From Plasticicumulans lactativorans (GTDB taxonomy: Bacteria; Pseudomonadota; Gammaproteobacteria; Competibacterales; Competibacteraceae): DNA of 64,000 bases. The notes under the pieces were generated by a model. It had not been told where the DNA came from, did not search any database, and saw nothing but the letters and a program-made list of their open reading frames with translations. Shown piece by piece: positions 11,238 to 19,962 of the stretch; the first letter of the stretch is position 1; every line of letters starts with the position of its first letter. Location of the stretch: assembly GCF_004341245.1 (NCBI RefSeq), contig NZ_SLWY01000019.1:1-64000 (forward strand), given 5' to 3'. The translations under genes and the position numbers were made by a program.

Positions 11238-12512
11238 ATGTCGCCGTCCCCACCCGTCAACCCCTGCCCGCGCCACCCGGCCCTGCTCGCGCTCAGCCTG
11301 AGCGGCGTGCTGCTGGCCACCGCGGGGGGTGCGACCTACACGCAGCTGGTGCGCGACTCCCCGTTCACACACGACTGCGAACGCAGAGCCCTGAGCGCCG
11401 GCGAGCGCCGCGGTTTCGCCGTCACCGCCGTGGTGGCCGGCCTCGGCATGCTCGTGATGGCCGGGGCGATCGCGCAGCTGGGCCGCGCCGCGCGCCGCCG
11501 CACCCGCCGCCTCGAGGCGCTGCGCGATGCGCTCGCGCACGCCGAGGAGCGCTGGCGCTTCGCGCTGCAGGGCGCCGACGACGGCGTCTGGGACTGGCAC
11601 GTGCAGACCGGCGAGGAGTACCACTCCGAACGCTGGCGCGCGATGCTCGGCTATGCCGAAGGCGAGATCGCCGATCTCGCGGTGGAATGGGAGCAGCGCA
11701 TCCACCCCGACGACCGCGAGCAGGTGCTGGCCGACCTGCACGCGCACCTGGCCGGGCGCGTGCCCGCCTACCGCAGCGAGCATCGCGTGCGCTGCCGCGA
11801 CGGCGCCTACAAGTGGATCCTCGACCGCGGCGTGGTGATCGACCGTGACGCCGAGGGCCGCCCGCTGCGCATGGTCGGCACCCACGTCGACATCTCCGCC
11901 GCGCGCGAACTGCAGCAGCGACTGCACGCGCAGGCCGAGGAGCTGCGCGCCGCCAACGCCCGGCTCGCCGAGGGCGAACGGCGCCTCCACGAGATCGCCA
12001 ATACCGACGCCCTCACCGGCGTGCTCAACCGCCGTGCGCTGCTCGAGCGCGCCCGCAGTGAGGTCGAGCGCGCCCGCCGCTACCACCACCCGCTCGCGGC
12101 GCTGGTGCTCGACCTCGACCACTTCAAGCGCATCAACGACACCCACGGCCATGCCGCCGGCGACGCGGTGCTGCGCGCCGTGGTGGGCGCCTGCACCGCG
12201 GCGCTACGCACGCCCGACGTGTTCGGGCGTACCGGCGGCGAGGAATTCGTCGCCCTGCTGCCCGAAACCGACACCGCCGCGGCGATCGAGGTCGCCGAGC
12301 GCCTGCGCGTGCAGGTGCGCGCGCTCGCCATCGAGATCGAGCCCGGCGTGCACGCCGGCACCACGATGAGCATCGGCGTGGCGATGCTCGAAACCACCGA
12401 CACCGACGTCGACCGCCTGCTCGCCCGCGCCGACCGCGCGCTCTACCGGGTGAAGCACGGCGGGCGCGACGCCGTCGCCCTGTACACCGATGCCGCCGAA
12501 GACCCGTCGTGA
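11238..12512 (+). CDS. PAS-domain diguanylate cyclase (GGDEF)
   Basis: Makes cyclic di-GMP. The 424-residue protein has two predicted membrane helices (about 17-37 and 57-80) bracketing a short ~20-residue periplasmic loop. A PAS/PAC unit follows (about 95-240: FALQGADDGVWDWHVQTGE ... RIHPDDREQV). The C-terminal GGDEF domain carries DALTGVLNRRAL and the active-site GGEEF at about 333. The inhibitory I-site RxxD (RTPD) lies five residues before it and is intact, so feedback inhibition is expected. It starts 86 bases after msbA. Confidence 0.93.
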   Translation: MSPSPPVNPCPRHPALLALSLSGVLLATAGGATYTQLVRDSPFTHDCERRALSAGERRGFAVTAVVAGLGMLVMAGAIAQLGRAARRRTRRLEALRDALAHAEERWRFALQGADDGVWDWHVQTGEEYHSERWRAMLGYAEGEIADLAVEWEQRIHPDDREQVLADLHAHLAGRVPAYRSEHRVRCRDGAYKWILDRGVVIDRDAEGRPLRMVGTHVDISAARELQQRLHAQAEELRAANARLAEGERRLHEIANTDALTGVLNRRALLERARSEVERARRYHHPLAALVLDLDHFKRINDTHGHAAGDAVLRAVVGACTAALRTPDVFGRTGGEEFVALLPETDTAAAIEVAERLRVQVRALAIEIEPGVHAGTTMSIGVAMLETTDTDVDRLLARADRALYRVKHGGRDAVALYTDAAEDPS

Positions 12513-12585
12513 ACGCGGCCCGGCGCTGCCGCCGCGGCCGCTCGTGCCCCGCGGCGCCGGTGCCCCCCACCTGGAGACCGTCGCC

Positions 12586-13083
12586 TTGAAAGCCGTCACC
12601 GGCGCCTTGCTGGCCGCCCTCGTACTGGGGCCCGCCCACGCCCAGAGCCTCGACGAACTGCTGGTCGAGGAGCTGGGGCGCGCCGACAACGGGCGCATCC
12701 TGCTGACGATGGCCTCCCTCGACTGGCAGCAGAACAGCGGCGTGCCGGTCGAGCCCGAGGTGGCGGCGCTGCGGCAGAGCTTTCGCGCGAGCGCGCCGCG
12801 ACGCTGCGAAAGCCTGCTGAAGCTGATGAAGTTCGACTACCGCGCCAGCCGCTCGCCGCAGGACCAGCGCCTGCTCGACAGCGCGCGCCGCTACCTCGGC
12901 CCGCTGCAGGCGCGCGGACTCACCACCGCCACGCTGGAGAACCCCCTCACCGGCATGCTCGCCTGGGGCCTGCTGCGCGACGAGCCGCCGCTGTGCGCCT
13001 GCCTGCTGCCGGCCGACGCCGGCGGCGTGCTCGACTGGTGCGCACGCTTCCAGCTGCGCCCCGACGGCAACTGGCCGTACTGA
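12586..13083 (+). CDS. Exported hypothetical protein, TTG start
   Basis: A 165-residue secreted protein with no family that I recognise. A TTG at 12586, preceded by GGAG about 9 bases upstream, gives a clean signal peptide (KAVTGALLAALVLGPAHAQS). The mature part contains four cysteines in pattern C...C.C...C (RRCESLLKL, LCACLLP, LDWCARF), which may form disulfides. It lies 73 bases downstream of the cyclase gene and may be co-transcribed. Longer upstream starts would bury the signal peptide and are rejected. Confidence 0.6.
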   Translation: MKAVTGALLAALVLGPAHAQSLDELLVEELGRADNGRILLTMASLDWQQNSGVPVEPEVAALRQSFRASAPRRCESLLKLMKFDYRASRSPQDQRLLDSARRYLGPLQARGLTTATLENPLTGMLAWGLLRDEPPLCACLLPADAGGVLDWCARFQLRPDGNWPY

Positions 13084-13140
13084 GCACCGGCCCGGCGGCC
13101 GGCACTCACGTCCGGTCCGCCACCGTACCCCCCCACACCC

Positions 13141-13623
13141 TCAGTGGTGGCGGTGCGGCGTCGGCTTGGCGTCGGCCTTCTCGACCTCGACCTGGACGTC
13201 GACCTCGCCGGCGCGCTCGAAGCGCAGGCGCAGCGGGAAGGTGCTGCCGGCGGCGAGCGGCTGCTTCAGACCGAGCAGCATCACGTGCAGGCCGCCGGGC
13301 GCGAACGCGACCTCGCTCTTCGCCGGCAGCGCGACGCCGCCGGCGACCTCGCGCATCTTCATCACCTCGCCCTCGTGGATGTGCTCGTGCAGCTCGATGC
13401 GCTCGGCGACCTCGCCGCTCGCGCCGAGCAGCCGGTCGGCCTCGGCGCCCTCGTTCTCCAGCGTGAAGTAGACGGCGCCGTTGGGGGCGCCGGGGGCGGT
13501 GGCCCGCGCCCAGGGGTGGTCGACGGTCAGCGCGTCGGCCTTGACCTCGTGCGCGCCGGCGCTGCCGGCGCCGGCGAGGCCGAGCACGAGGGCGGCGAAC
13601 AGGATCTTGCGGAAGCGTTGCAT
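13141..13623 (-). CDS. Periplasmic copper chaperone PCu(A)C
   Basis: Cu(I)-binding chaperone that delivers copper to the CuA centre of cytochrome oxidase or to other periplasmic targets. The 160-residue protein has a signal peptide cleaved near AGA-HEVKAD. The PCuAC metal site is visible: H79, M90, H113 and M115 (spacing 10, 22, 1), including GGLHVMLLGLKQPL. A His-rich tail ends HRHH. It is the last gene of a minus-strand copper operon with CopCD, YcnI and DUF2946. ATG 13623 is the family-like start; the frame upstream overlaps copCD in a different frame. Confidence 0.9.
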   Translation of the reverse strand: MQRFRKILFAALVLGLAGAGSAGAHEVKADALTVDHPWARATAPGAPNGAVYFTLENEGAEADRLLGASGEVAERIELHEHIHEGEVMKMREVAGGVALPAKSEVAFAPGGLHVMLLGLKQPLAAGSTFPLRLRFERAGEVDVQVEVEKADAKPTPHRHH

Positions 13624-13696
13624 GGGGGTAGGTCCTCTCGGGATGGTTGCGGAACGGGGTCCGCGGGATGGCACGGGCGCCGCCGGCGACGGCGCC

Positions 13697-15244
13697 TCAA
13701 TCGGCTGCGGCCGGTGCGACCGCGAACTCGAAGTCGAAGACGCGGCGCTCGAAGTCCGACACCGGCAGCCGCACGCGCAGCCGCCAGGCGCCGGACGCGG
13801 GCAGGTCGAGGTCGGCAAGCACGAAACGCCCGCGCTCCGCCACGAGGCGGTAGCGCAGGCCGACGAAGCCGCCGGCGGGGCCGTCGAGCTGCAGCAGCAG
13901 CTCGGGCGGCGTACTGCCGTCGGCGCGCGCGGCCTGCAGTTCCAGGCGGTTCACCGCGCCGGCGCGGCACGGCGTGCAGCGCAGTTCGACGCGATGGCCG
14001 TCGACACTCAGCACCTGCGCCGGCGCTGCTGGTGCCTGGCTGCGCGGCGGCGACAGGTGGCCGAGCGCGACCGCCGCCAGCACGATGCCGGCGGCGAGCG
14101 CGCATTCGGCACCGATGCTGCGGGCGAGCACGGCAGCGGCGCCGCGCGTGCCCGCGGCCAGCGCCGGCGTCAGCACCTGCCGGTTGCGCACGGCGAGCGC
14201 GAGCAGGCCGGCGACCAGCACGAGCTTGGCGAGCAGCACGCGGCCGTAGGGGGTGTCGACGAAGGCGGCCGGCGTGCGCAGCTGCACGGCGGCGAGCACC
14301 CCGCCGCTCGCGAGCAGCACGGCGACCGCCGGCACCGCGAGCGCGGAGAAGCGCCGCAGCATCGCCACCGCGTCCGCGCCGAGGCCGGCGCGCAGCGGCA
14401 GCAGCGCACCGATCCAGAACCCCGCCGCCAGCGCGTGCGCGGCGAGCAGCGGACGCGTCAGCCCGCTCGGCCCGGCACCCGCCGCGTGCCCGGTGAGACC
14501 GGCGGCGAGCAGCGCCAGCGCCGCACACGCCCCGGCGACGCGGCGCCGGCGCGCGGCGCACGCCACGGCGAGCGCGAACGCCGGCCCGGCGAGCAACGCC
14601 TGGTCGAGCAGCGTGCTGCCGGCACCGACGCGCCATGGCGCCGCCGTCCACAGCGCCGCCGGCGTGGCGGCGCTGAGCAGCGCACCGCGCACGCCGAGCG
14701 CGGCGAGCATCGCCGGCCACCACAGGGCGTGGGCGAGGCGCGCGAGGCGCAGGGCGGCCGCCGTCGCCGGGGTGCCGGCCGGCACCCCGGCGAGGAACAG
14801 GCAGGCGCCCGCGCCGAGCAGCACCGCCGCGGTCTGCAGGTAGCGCAGCAGCAGGCTCGGACCGCGCCAGTCGAACCCCTCCGTCGGCGCCGCCGGCAGC
14901 GGGCCGACGCCGGCCACGCCGACCCCGAAGGCGACGCTGCCGGCGACCGGGTGCGCGTCGGCCGAGGCTACGCAGTAGGCGAGCCGGTAACGCCCGTCCG
15001 CCAGCGGCGGCACCGGGCGTGCGCCGACACGCTCGCCGCCGTGGACCTCGGTGAGCGGATGCTCGCTGCCCTGGGCATCGAACAGCGCGAGCGTCACCAC
15101 CACGACCGGCTCGTTGAAGCGCAGCCACAACTGCGCCGGCGCCTTCGCCAGCGTCGCGCCGTCGGCCGGCCCGGCCTCGAGCAGCACGGCGTGGCCCCAG
15201 GCCGGCAGCGTGCCCAGCCACAGCAGGCAGATGAGCAGACGCAC
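13697..15244 (-). CDS. CopC-CopD fusion copper protein (YcnJ-like)
   Basis: Periplasmic copper binding plus membrane copper transfer in one 515-residue chain. The signal peptide ends AWG before HAVLLEA, leaving the N-terminal copper-ligand His of CopC domains. The CopC domain (about 18-115) ends in ASADAHPVAGSV. The CopD membrane region follows (about 130-400, some eight helices, with RPLLAAHALAAGFWIGALLPL). A soluble C-terminal domain (about 415-505) resembles the one found in YcnJ-type proteins. With YcnI next to it, a role in copper acquisition is as likely as resistance. Confidence 0.88.
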   Translation of the reverse strand: MRLLICLLWLGTLPAWGHAVLLEAGPADGATLAKAPAQLWLRFNEPVVVVTLALFDAQGSEHPLTEVHGGERVGARPVPPLADGRYRLAYCVASADAHPVAGSVAFGVGVAGVGPLPAAPTEGFDWRGPSLLLRYLQTAAVLLGAGACLFLAGVPAGTPATAAALRLARLAHALWWPAMLAALGVRGALLSAATPAALWTAAPWRVGAGSTLLDQALLAGPAFALAVACAARRRRVAGACAALALLAAGLTGHAAGAGPSGLTRPLLAAHALAAGFWIGALLPLRAGLGADAVAMLRRFSALAVPAVAVLLASGGVLAAVQLRTPAAFVDTPYGRVLLAKLVLVAGLLALAVRNRQVLTPALAAGTRGAAAVLARSIGAECALAAGIVLAAVALGHLSPPRSQAPAAPAQVLSVDGHRVELRCTPCRAGAVNRLELQAARADGSTPPELLLQLDGPAGGFVGLRYRLVAERGRFVLADLDLPASGAWRLRVRLPVSDFERRVFDFEFAVAPAAAD

Positions 15245-15259
15245 GGCGGCGCGGCCGCG

Positions 15260-15778
15260 TCAGTGCCCGGCCTTGGGACCGAGCCTGAGCGCCGGCGCCG
15301 GCTCCTCCAGATCATCGGCGCTGCGGCCGGCGGCGGGGATCTCGATCCAGCGGTGCGCGCCCTTCTCGCACGCCTGCACCACCGGGAAGTACAGCGTCGC
15401 GCCGGGGCGGTCGGGCAGCTTCACGCGGGCGACGAACTCGTCGTAGTGCGCATCGGGCAGGCGGCCGCTCCACACGACCTCCCTGACGCCTTCGCTGGCG
15501 GTGCGGCCGTGGCCGAGATCGACCGGCTGCGGGTAGGGGGCGATCACGGTGTCGAGCGTCCAGCCCGGCTTGGGCATCGGCTTGACCGCGACGACGCCGT
15601 CGGGGATCTGCAGGCGCAGCGTCAGCGTGGGGCTGCCGTCGCAGCCGTGGCCGACGCGGATCACGGCCTTGTAGTAGCTGTCGGCCGGTGCTTCCCGGGT
15701 TTCCAGCGTGGCGTGGGCGAAGGCCGTGGACGTGGCGGTGGCCGCGAGGATGGCGGCGAGGACGGGAAGGGACTTCAT
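15260..15778 (-). CDS. YcnI-type (DUF1775) copper-binding protein
   Basis: Periplasmic protein of 172 residues with a signal peptide cleaved at AFA-HATLETREA, exposing the copper-ligand histidine. DUF1775 features follow: YYKAVIRVGHGCDGSPTLTLRLQIPDGV and KPMPKPGW, with a conserved C-terminal VVQACEKGAHRW. YcnI binds Cu(II) and is thought to chaperone copper to YcnJ/CopCD, the next gene downstream (15 bases away). ATG 15778 gives the signal peptide directly. Confidence 0.88.
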   Translation of the reverse strand: MKSLPVLAAILAATATSTAFAHATLETREAPADSYYKAVIRVGHGCDGSPTLTLRLQIPDGVVAVKPMPKPGWTLDTVIAPYPQPVDLGHGRTASEGVREVVWSGRLPDAHYDEFVARVKLPDRPGATLYFPVVQACEKGAHRWIEIPAAGRSADDLEEPAPALRLGPKAGH

Positions 15779-15957
15779 CGGGACATCTCCTGCAGTCGAT
15801 ACCGCCCGCGCGCCGCAGCGGGGCGCGGGCAGGTGTCGCCGCCCCTTGCGGACGGCGACCCGGCATGCCGGCGCCGCGGCCGGGTGGCACGGCCGCGCCG
15901 GCGCCCGACGGACGGGCGGCGGCGGCCGGTGCGCCCGGGCGGGCGACGGCAACGACG

Positions 15958-16335
15958 TCAGGCGGAGCGGGGCGGGGCGCGCGCCGGCGGCGGGGCGGGG
16001 CGCGCGACGGTCGGTGCGGTGGTCGCGACGGGTGCCTGGTGGGCGTCGCGGCCGGCGGCCGGCGTCAGGGCCGGCGCTGCCGCGGCCGGCACGAAGGGGG
16101 TGTGGGCGAGCTTGCAGAACGGGCAGTGGCCGGCCGCCGGCAGATCGGTCGCCGGGGCCGGTTTGCCGACGGCGACCAGCAGCGGCGCGCCCGGCGACAG
16201 CGAGCACAGCGTCACCGCCAGCACCGGCGGCGCGGCGAGCGCCGGCAGCAGCGCAGGCACCAGCACGCGCAGCAGGAGGCCGACGGCGGCGATCCAGGCG
16301 ACGAGGCGGGGCGGACGTTGCGGGCGGCGGGTCAT
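15958..16335 (-). CDS. DUF2946 family membrane/exported protein
   Basis: A 125-residue protein with one hydrophobic segment (LVAWIAAVGLLLRVLVPALLPALA) and then the DUF2946 cysteine pattern: C44 (VTLCSLSPG) and H70-C71-x2-C74 (GHCPFCKLAH). The cysteine/histidine cluster suggests metal binding, consistent with copper genes following on the same strand. The C-terminus is Pro/Ala-rich. ATG 16335 is chosen because the frame upstream (to 16449) is low-complexity and has no family similarity. Its role in copper handling is inferred from position. Confidence 0.7.
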   Translation of the reverse strand: MTRRPQRPPRLVAWIAAVGLLLRVLVPALLPALAAPPVLAVTLCSLSPGAPLLVAVGKPAPATDLPAAGHCPFCKLAHTPFVPAAAAPALTPAAGRDAHQAPVATTAPTVARPAPPPARAPPRSA

Positions 16336-16514
16336 CCGGGACGCGGCGGTGGCGGGAGCGGCGCGCACGCTAACCCGCGCCGCCGCCGGCCGGCAAGCCG
16401 CCCGTGCGACCGGGGCCGTCGACGCCGGGCGCGGCAGCGACGGCGGCACTCGGCTATAAGTGCTCGGCCGGCCCGCGGGGCCGGCGCGAACAGGCAGCGA
16501 CGAGGGGCGTTTCC

Positions 16515-17495
16515 ATGCGGATCAGGTTGGGGGGTTGGCTGTGCGGGCTGGTGGCGCTGTTCGGCGCGCTCGCGCTCGGCACGACGGCATCGGCACAACA
16601 GTCGGTGCAGGCGCGGGTGATGAACGACAACGCCGTGGGCGTGGTGTCGGGCGGGGTGAACGGGACCTACGTGCGCATCGCCGCCGACCTCGCCACGGTG
16701 CTCGACGGCAAGGACCTGCGGGTGCTGCCGATCCTCGGCAAGGGCTCGATCCAGAACATGCAGGACCTGCTCTACCTGCGCGGGGTGGACGCCGCCATCG
16801 TGCAGTCCGACGCGCTCGAGTACCTGCGCCGGCAGCCCGGCATGGGCAACCTGCCGCAGCGCGTGCACTACATCGCCAAGCTCTACAACGAGGAGTTCCA
16901 CCTGCTCGCCCGCGCCGACACCGCGAACGTCGAGGCGCTGCGCGGGCGCAAGGTGAACGTCGACGTCGAAGGCAGCGGCACCTCGATGACCGCGAGCGTG
17001 GTGTTCGACGCGCTGGGCGTGAACGTGGAAACCACGCACTTCGACCAGAGCACCGCGGTGGAGAAGCTCAAGGCCGGCGAGATCGACGCGCTCGCCTACG
17101 TCGCCGGCAAGCCGGCGACGCTGTTCCAGAAGCTCGCCGGCAGCGAACTGCACCTGGTGCCGCTGCCGCTGAACCCGAAACTGCTCGCGACCTACCTGCC
17201 GTCGCGCTTCACCAGGGCGGACTACCCGAACCTGATCCGCGAGGGCGAGGAGGTGCCGACGCTCGCCGTCAGCGCGGTGCTGGCCGCCTACAACTGGCCG
17301 GCGGCGTCGCAGCGCCAGCAGCGCCTGGAGCGCTTCGTCGGCCGCTTCTTCGACGCCTTCGACGACTTCCTGAAGCCCGGCCGGCATCCGAAGTGGCAGG
17401 AGGTCAGCCTGTCGGCACAGGTGCCGGGCTGGACCCGTGCGCGCTCCGCGCAGCGCTGGCTCGACGCCCGCGGCGCCAGCGACGCGCCGCGCTAA
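16515..17495 (+). CDS. TAXI-family TRAP transporter solute receptor (orphan)
   Basis: Periplasmic receptor of 326 residues. A signal peptide (LCGLVALFGALALGTTASAQ) is followed by GGVNGTYVRIAADLATVL, IQNMQDLLYLRGVDAAIVQSD and the TAXI block KVNVDVEGSGTSMTASVVFDALG, with AGEIDALAYVAGKPA later. No TRAP permease (fused DctQM) lies next to it, so it either works with a distant permease or has a sensory role. ATG 16515 has a GAGGGG ribosome site about 6 bases upstream. Confidence 0.85.
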   Translation: MRIRLGGWLCGLVALFGALALGTTASAQQSVQARVMNDNAVGVVSGGVNGTYVRIAADLATVLDGKDLRVLPILGKGSIQNMQDLLYLRGVDAAIVQSDALEYLRRQPGMGNLPQRVHYIAKLYNEEFHLLARADTANVEALRGRKVNVDVEGSGTSMTASVVFDALGVNVETTHFDQSTAVEKLKAGEIDALAYVAGKPATLFQKLAGSELHLVPLPLNPKLLATYLPSRFTRADYPNLIREGEEVPTLAVSAVLAAYNWPAASQRQQRLERFVGRFFDAFDDFLKPGRHPKWQEVSLSAQVPGWTRARSAQRWLDARGASDAPR

Positions 17496-17531
17496 AGCGC
17501 GCCCCGACCCCGCCGCCCGGCGCGGCGGCGC

Positions 17532-19865
17532 TCAGGGACGGGTGAGCTCCTCGATCGCCTGCGCCTGCTCGGGGGCGAGGCCGAGCGCCGAGTGCCCCCA
17601 CTGGCGCAGCGCGCTGAGCCGCTCCGCGGCCTCCCCCACCCCGGCTTCGAGGGCGCGCCGATACCAGCGCGCGGCCTGCGCGGCGTCGCCGCGCACCCCG
17701 GGCAGCGCACGCTGCGCCAGCACCAGCGGGTCGTAGCTCATGCCGAGCGCGAGCGCGGCGCGCGCATCACCGGCATCGAGCGCCGCCTGGTAGTACAGGC
17801 GCGCCCCGCCGGGATCGGCCTCGGCCCACAGGCGGTTGCCCAGATCGAGCATCTGCTGTGCGAGCGCGGCATCGGCTGCAGCCGGCGCCGGGGTGCCCGC
17901 GGCCGCTGCCGGGGCGGCGCTCGGCCGCAGCGGCGCTGCAGCGGCGGCGGCCGGCGGCGCGGCGGGGGCCCGCTCGGCGACCGGCGCCGCCTCGTGCGGC
18001 GCGGCAGGCGCCGTGGTGGGCAGCGCCGCCGCCGGACCGGGCCCGGGACTCGCCGGCGGTCTGACCGCGGGCGTCGCGCTCGGCGTCGCGCTCGGCGTCG
18101 CGCTCGGCGTCGCGCTCGGCGTCGCGGGCGGGGCCGCCGCGGCGGGCGACGTTTCCGCCGCTGGCGCCGGCGTCGCCGGCGGCAGGGCCGGCAGGGGCGG
18201 CAGCGCCGGACGCTCGCTCCCCGCGGGTACTGCGGCGGCCGGCAGCACCGCCGGCGCCGTAACGCCCGCGGCCGGCGCCGGCACCGCGGCACTGCCGGGC
18301 GCCGGGGCGGCGGGTGCCGGCGCCGCGGCGCCCGGCGGCTTCAGGAACGGCAGCGGTGGCGGCACGGCCCCGGTCTGCGGCGGCGTGGCGGGTGCCGGCT
18401 GCGCCTTCAGGAACGGCAGCGGCGCCGGCGCCCCCCCGCCGCCGCCGGGTGGCGCAGCGGCGACACCCGGCGCGGCAGCCCCGGGCATGCTCGGCAGCAC
18501 CAGCCCCGGCCCGGTGCGGGCCGGGGCGGCGACCGGCTGGGTGCCGGTCAGCCGCTGCCAGGCATCGCGCAGCGGTGCGCGGTACCAGACCGCGAGCAGC
18601 CCGCCGATCGCCACCGCGCCGACCACGTACACCAGCCACGCCGGCCGGCGCCGCGGCTCGGGCGCGGGACCGTCGAGCGCGAGGCCGGGATCGTTGGCGG
18701 CGATCAGCGCCGCCTGCACCTCGTCGGGCACCACTTCGAGCACGGCATCGTGGCGGCTGTCGAGGTGCTCCGCCCTGCCCGCTGCGGCGTCCGGCGCGCC
18801 GCGGGCGGCGTCATCGGCGTCGAGCACCCAGGGGTCGAGCCCCGAGCGGCGCAGCACGCGGGCGGGCTCGCGCTCCGCCGGCACGACGGCGTGTTCGGGC
18901 TTGGGGAGGATGTCCCAGCTGGTTGCGCGCGGCGCTGGTTCGGGTGCGACCTCGCGGCGCGACGCGGCGGCGGGCGGCGACACCGGCGGCACCGGCGGCG
19001 GTGCGGGCCAGTCCCAGCGCGACGGATGCCCGGCGGCGGCCGTCGCCGGCACGACCGGCGACGGCCCCGCCAGCCCGGCCCGCAGCAGCTGGTCGCCACC
19101 GAACACCGGGCTGGTCATGCCTTCGGCGGCGGCGTCGACGTGGGTGACCTCGCAGGCCGGGGCGCCGTCGATCCGCGCCAGCCACTGCGCACGCTCCCAC
19201 AGGCCGCGCAGCGCCCCGGGCACGCCGCCGGCGTGCAGCAGCAGGCGCTCGACCACGGCGTCGCTCGCCGCCGCCGCCGCGGTGAGGCCGCGCACGAAGT
19301 CGGCGGCGGCCAGCAGCGACAGCGGCTGCAGCGCCACCTGCGCGCTGCCCGGCGCCGCCAGGCGCTCGCGCAGCGGCCCCTCGGCGACCGCCGGGAAGCC
19401 GGCGAGCAGCAGTCCGACATGGGCACCCTCGCCATCGAGGCACAGCGCACAGAGCTCGGCGAGCACGCCGGGTTCGCACAGGTGGGCCTCGTCGAGCGCG
19501 ATCCACAGCGGCCGGCCGCGGGCGGCACAGACCTGCGCGCAGGTGTGCAGCGCGGCGCGGCGCGCCGCCGGCGACACCGTCGGCGGCACCGCGTGCAGGC
19601 GTTCGAGCAGGTAGTCGAGCAGTTCGTCGAGCGTCAGGCGCGCGTCGTAGGCGACGATCCATTCGAGCCGGGCGCCGCTCGCCTCGATCACGCGGCGCAT
19701 CACCAGGCCCTTGCCGGTACCGGCGACGCCGGTGAGCACGAGCAGGGCCGGCCCGGCGTCGACCGCCTCCAGCAGCCGGGCGATGGCCTGCTGCTGGCCG
19801 GCCAGCGGAACCGCCGTGGCGATCGGCCGCGGCAGGGGCTCGGCACCCGGCGCTGTCAGTGTCAT
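17532..19865 (-). CDS. DamX/ExeA-like AAA-ATPase with transmembrane helix, Pro/Ala linker and SEL1 repeats
   Basis: A 777-residue protein. Residues about 20-270 form an ExeA/GspA-type AAA domain with Walker B LWIALDEAH (D125/E126), but its Walker A is GVAGTGKG: the usual Ser/Thr after Lys52 is Gly. A single membrane helix (about 408-428, WLVYVVGAVAIGGLLAVWY) is followed by a ~240-residue Pro/Ala-rich, presumably periplasmic linker. The linker has two PLPFLK motifs and a four-copy ATPS tandem repeat. The C-terminus (about 670-777) has SEL1/TPR-like helices (ARWYRRALEAGVGEAAERL). The layout resembles DamX with SEL1 replacing SPOR, suggesting a cell-envelope role. ATG 19865 has an AAGGGA site. 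Confidence 0.75.
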   Translation of the reverse strand: MTLTAPGAEPLPRPIATAVPLAGQQQAIARLLEAVDAGPALLVLTGVAGTGKGLVMRRVIEASGARLEWIVAYDARLTLDELLDYLLERLHAVPPTVSPAARRAALHTCAQVCAARGRPLWIALDEAHLCEPGVLAELCALCLDGEGAHVGLLLAGFPAVAEGPLRERLAAPGSAQVALQPLSLLAAADFVRGLTAAAAASDAVVERLLLHAGGVPGALRGLWERAQWLARIDGAPACEVTHVDAAAEGMTSPVFGGDQLLRAGLAGPSPVVPATAAAGHPSRWDWPAPPPVPPVSPPAAASRREVAPEPAPRATSWDILPKPEHAVVPAEREPARVLRRSGLDPWVLDADDAARGAPDAAAGRAEHLDSRHDAVLEVVPDEVQAALIAANDPGLALDGPAPEPRRRPAWLVYVVGAVAIGGLLAVWYRAPLRDAWQRLTGTQPVAAPARTGPGLVLPSMPGAAAPGVAAAPPGGGGGAPAPLPFLKAQPAPATPPQTGAVPPPLPFLKPPGAAAPAPAAPAPGSAAVPAPAAGVTAPAVLPAAAVPAGSERPALPPLPALPPATPAPAAETSPAAAAPPATPSATPSATPSATPSATPAVRPPASPGPGPAAALPTTAPAAPHEAAPVAERAPAAPPAAAAAAPLRPSAAPAAAAGTPAPAAADAALAQQMLDLGNRLWAEADPGGARLYYQAALDAGDARAALALGMSYDPLVLAQRALPGVRGDAAQAARWYRRALEAGVGEAAERLSALRQWGHSALGLAPEQAQAIEELTRP
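18070..18129. repeat. 12-bp tandem repeat inside the AAA/SEL1 gene
   Basis: The unit GGCGTCGCGCTC occurs four times without change (18070-18117), with a degenerate fifth copy to 18129. It encodes the ATPS repeats of the Pro/Ala linker on the minus strand. Copy number would be expected to vary by slippage without shifting frame. Confidence 0.9.
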
Positions 19866-19962
19866 CGCAAATCCCCTTCTTGCAACGCAACAAACGCGAG
19901 GGCGCGAGTGTACGCAGCCCGGCGCGCGGTCGCCATGCGCGCGGTCGCGCCGCAGCGCCGCC

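Noticed and set aside
15779-15957. Several GC-rich inverted repeats between ycnI and the DUF2946 gene (for example 15804-15830), considered as a copper-responsive RNA element
   Set aside because: No known copper riboswitch form and no T-run. In sequence this GC-rich such dyads arise easily, so only ordinary intergenic hairpins are supported.
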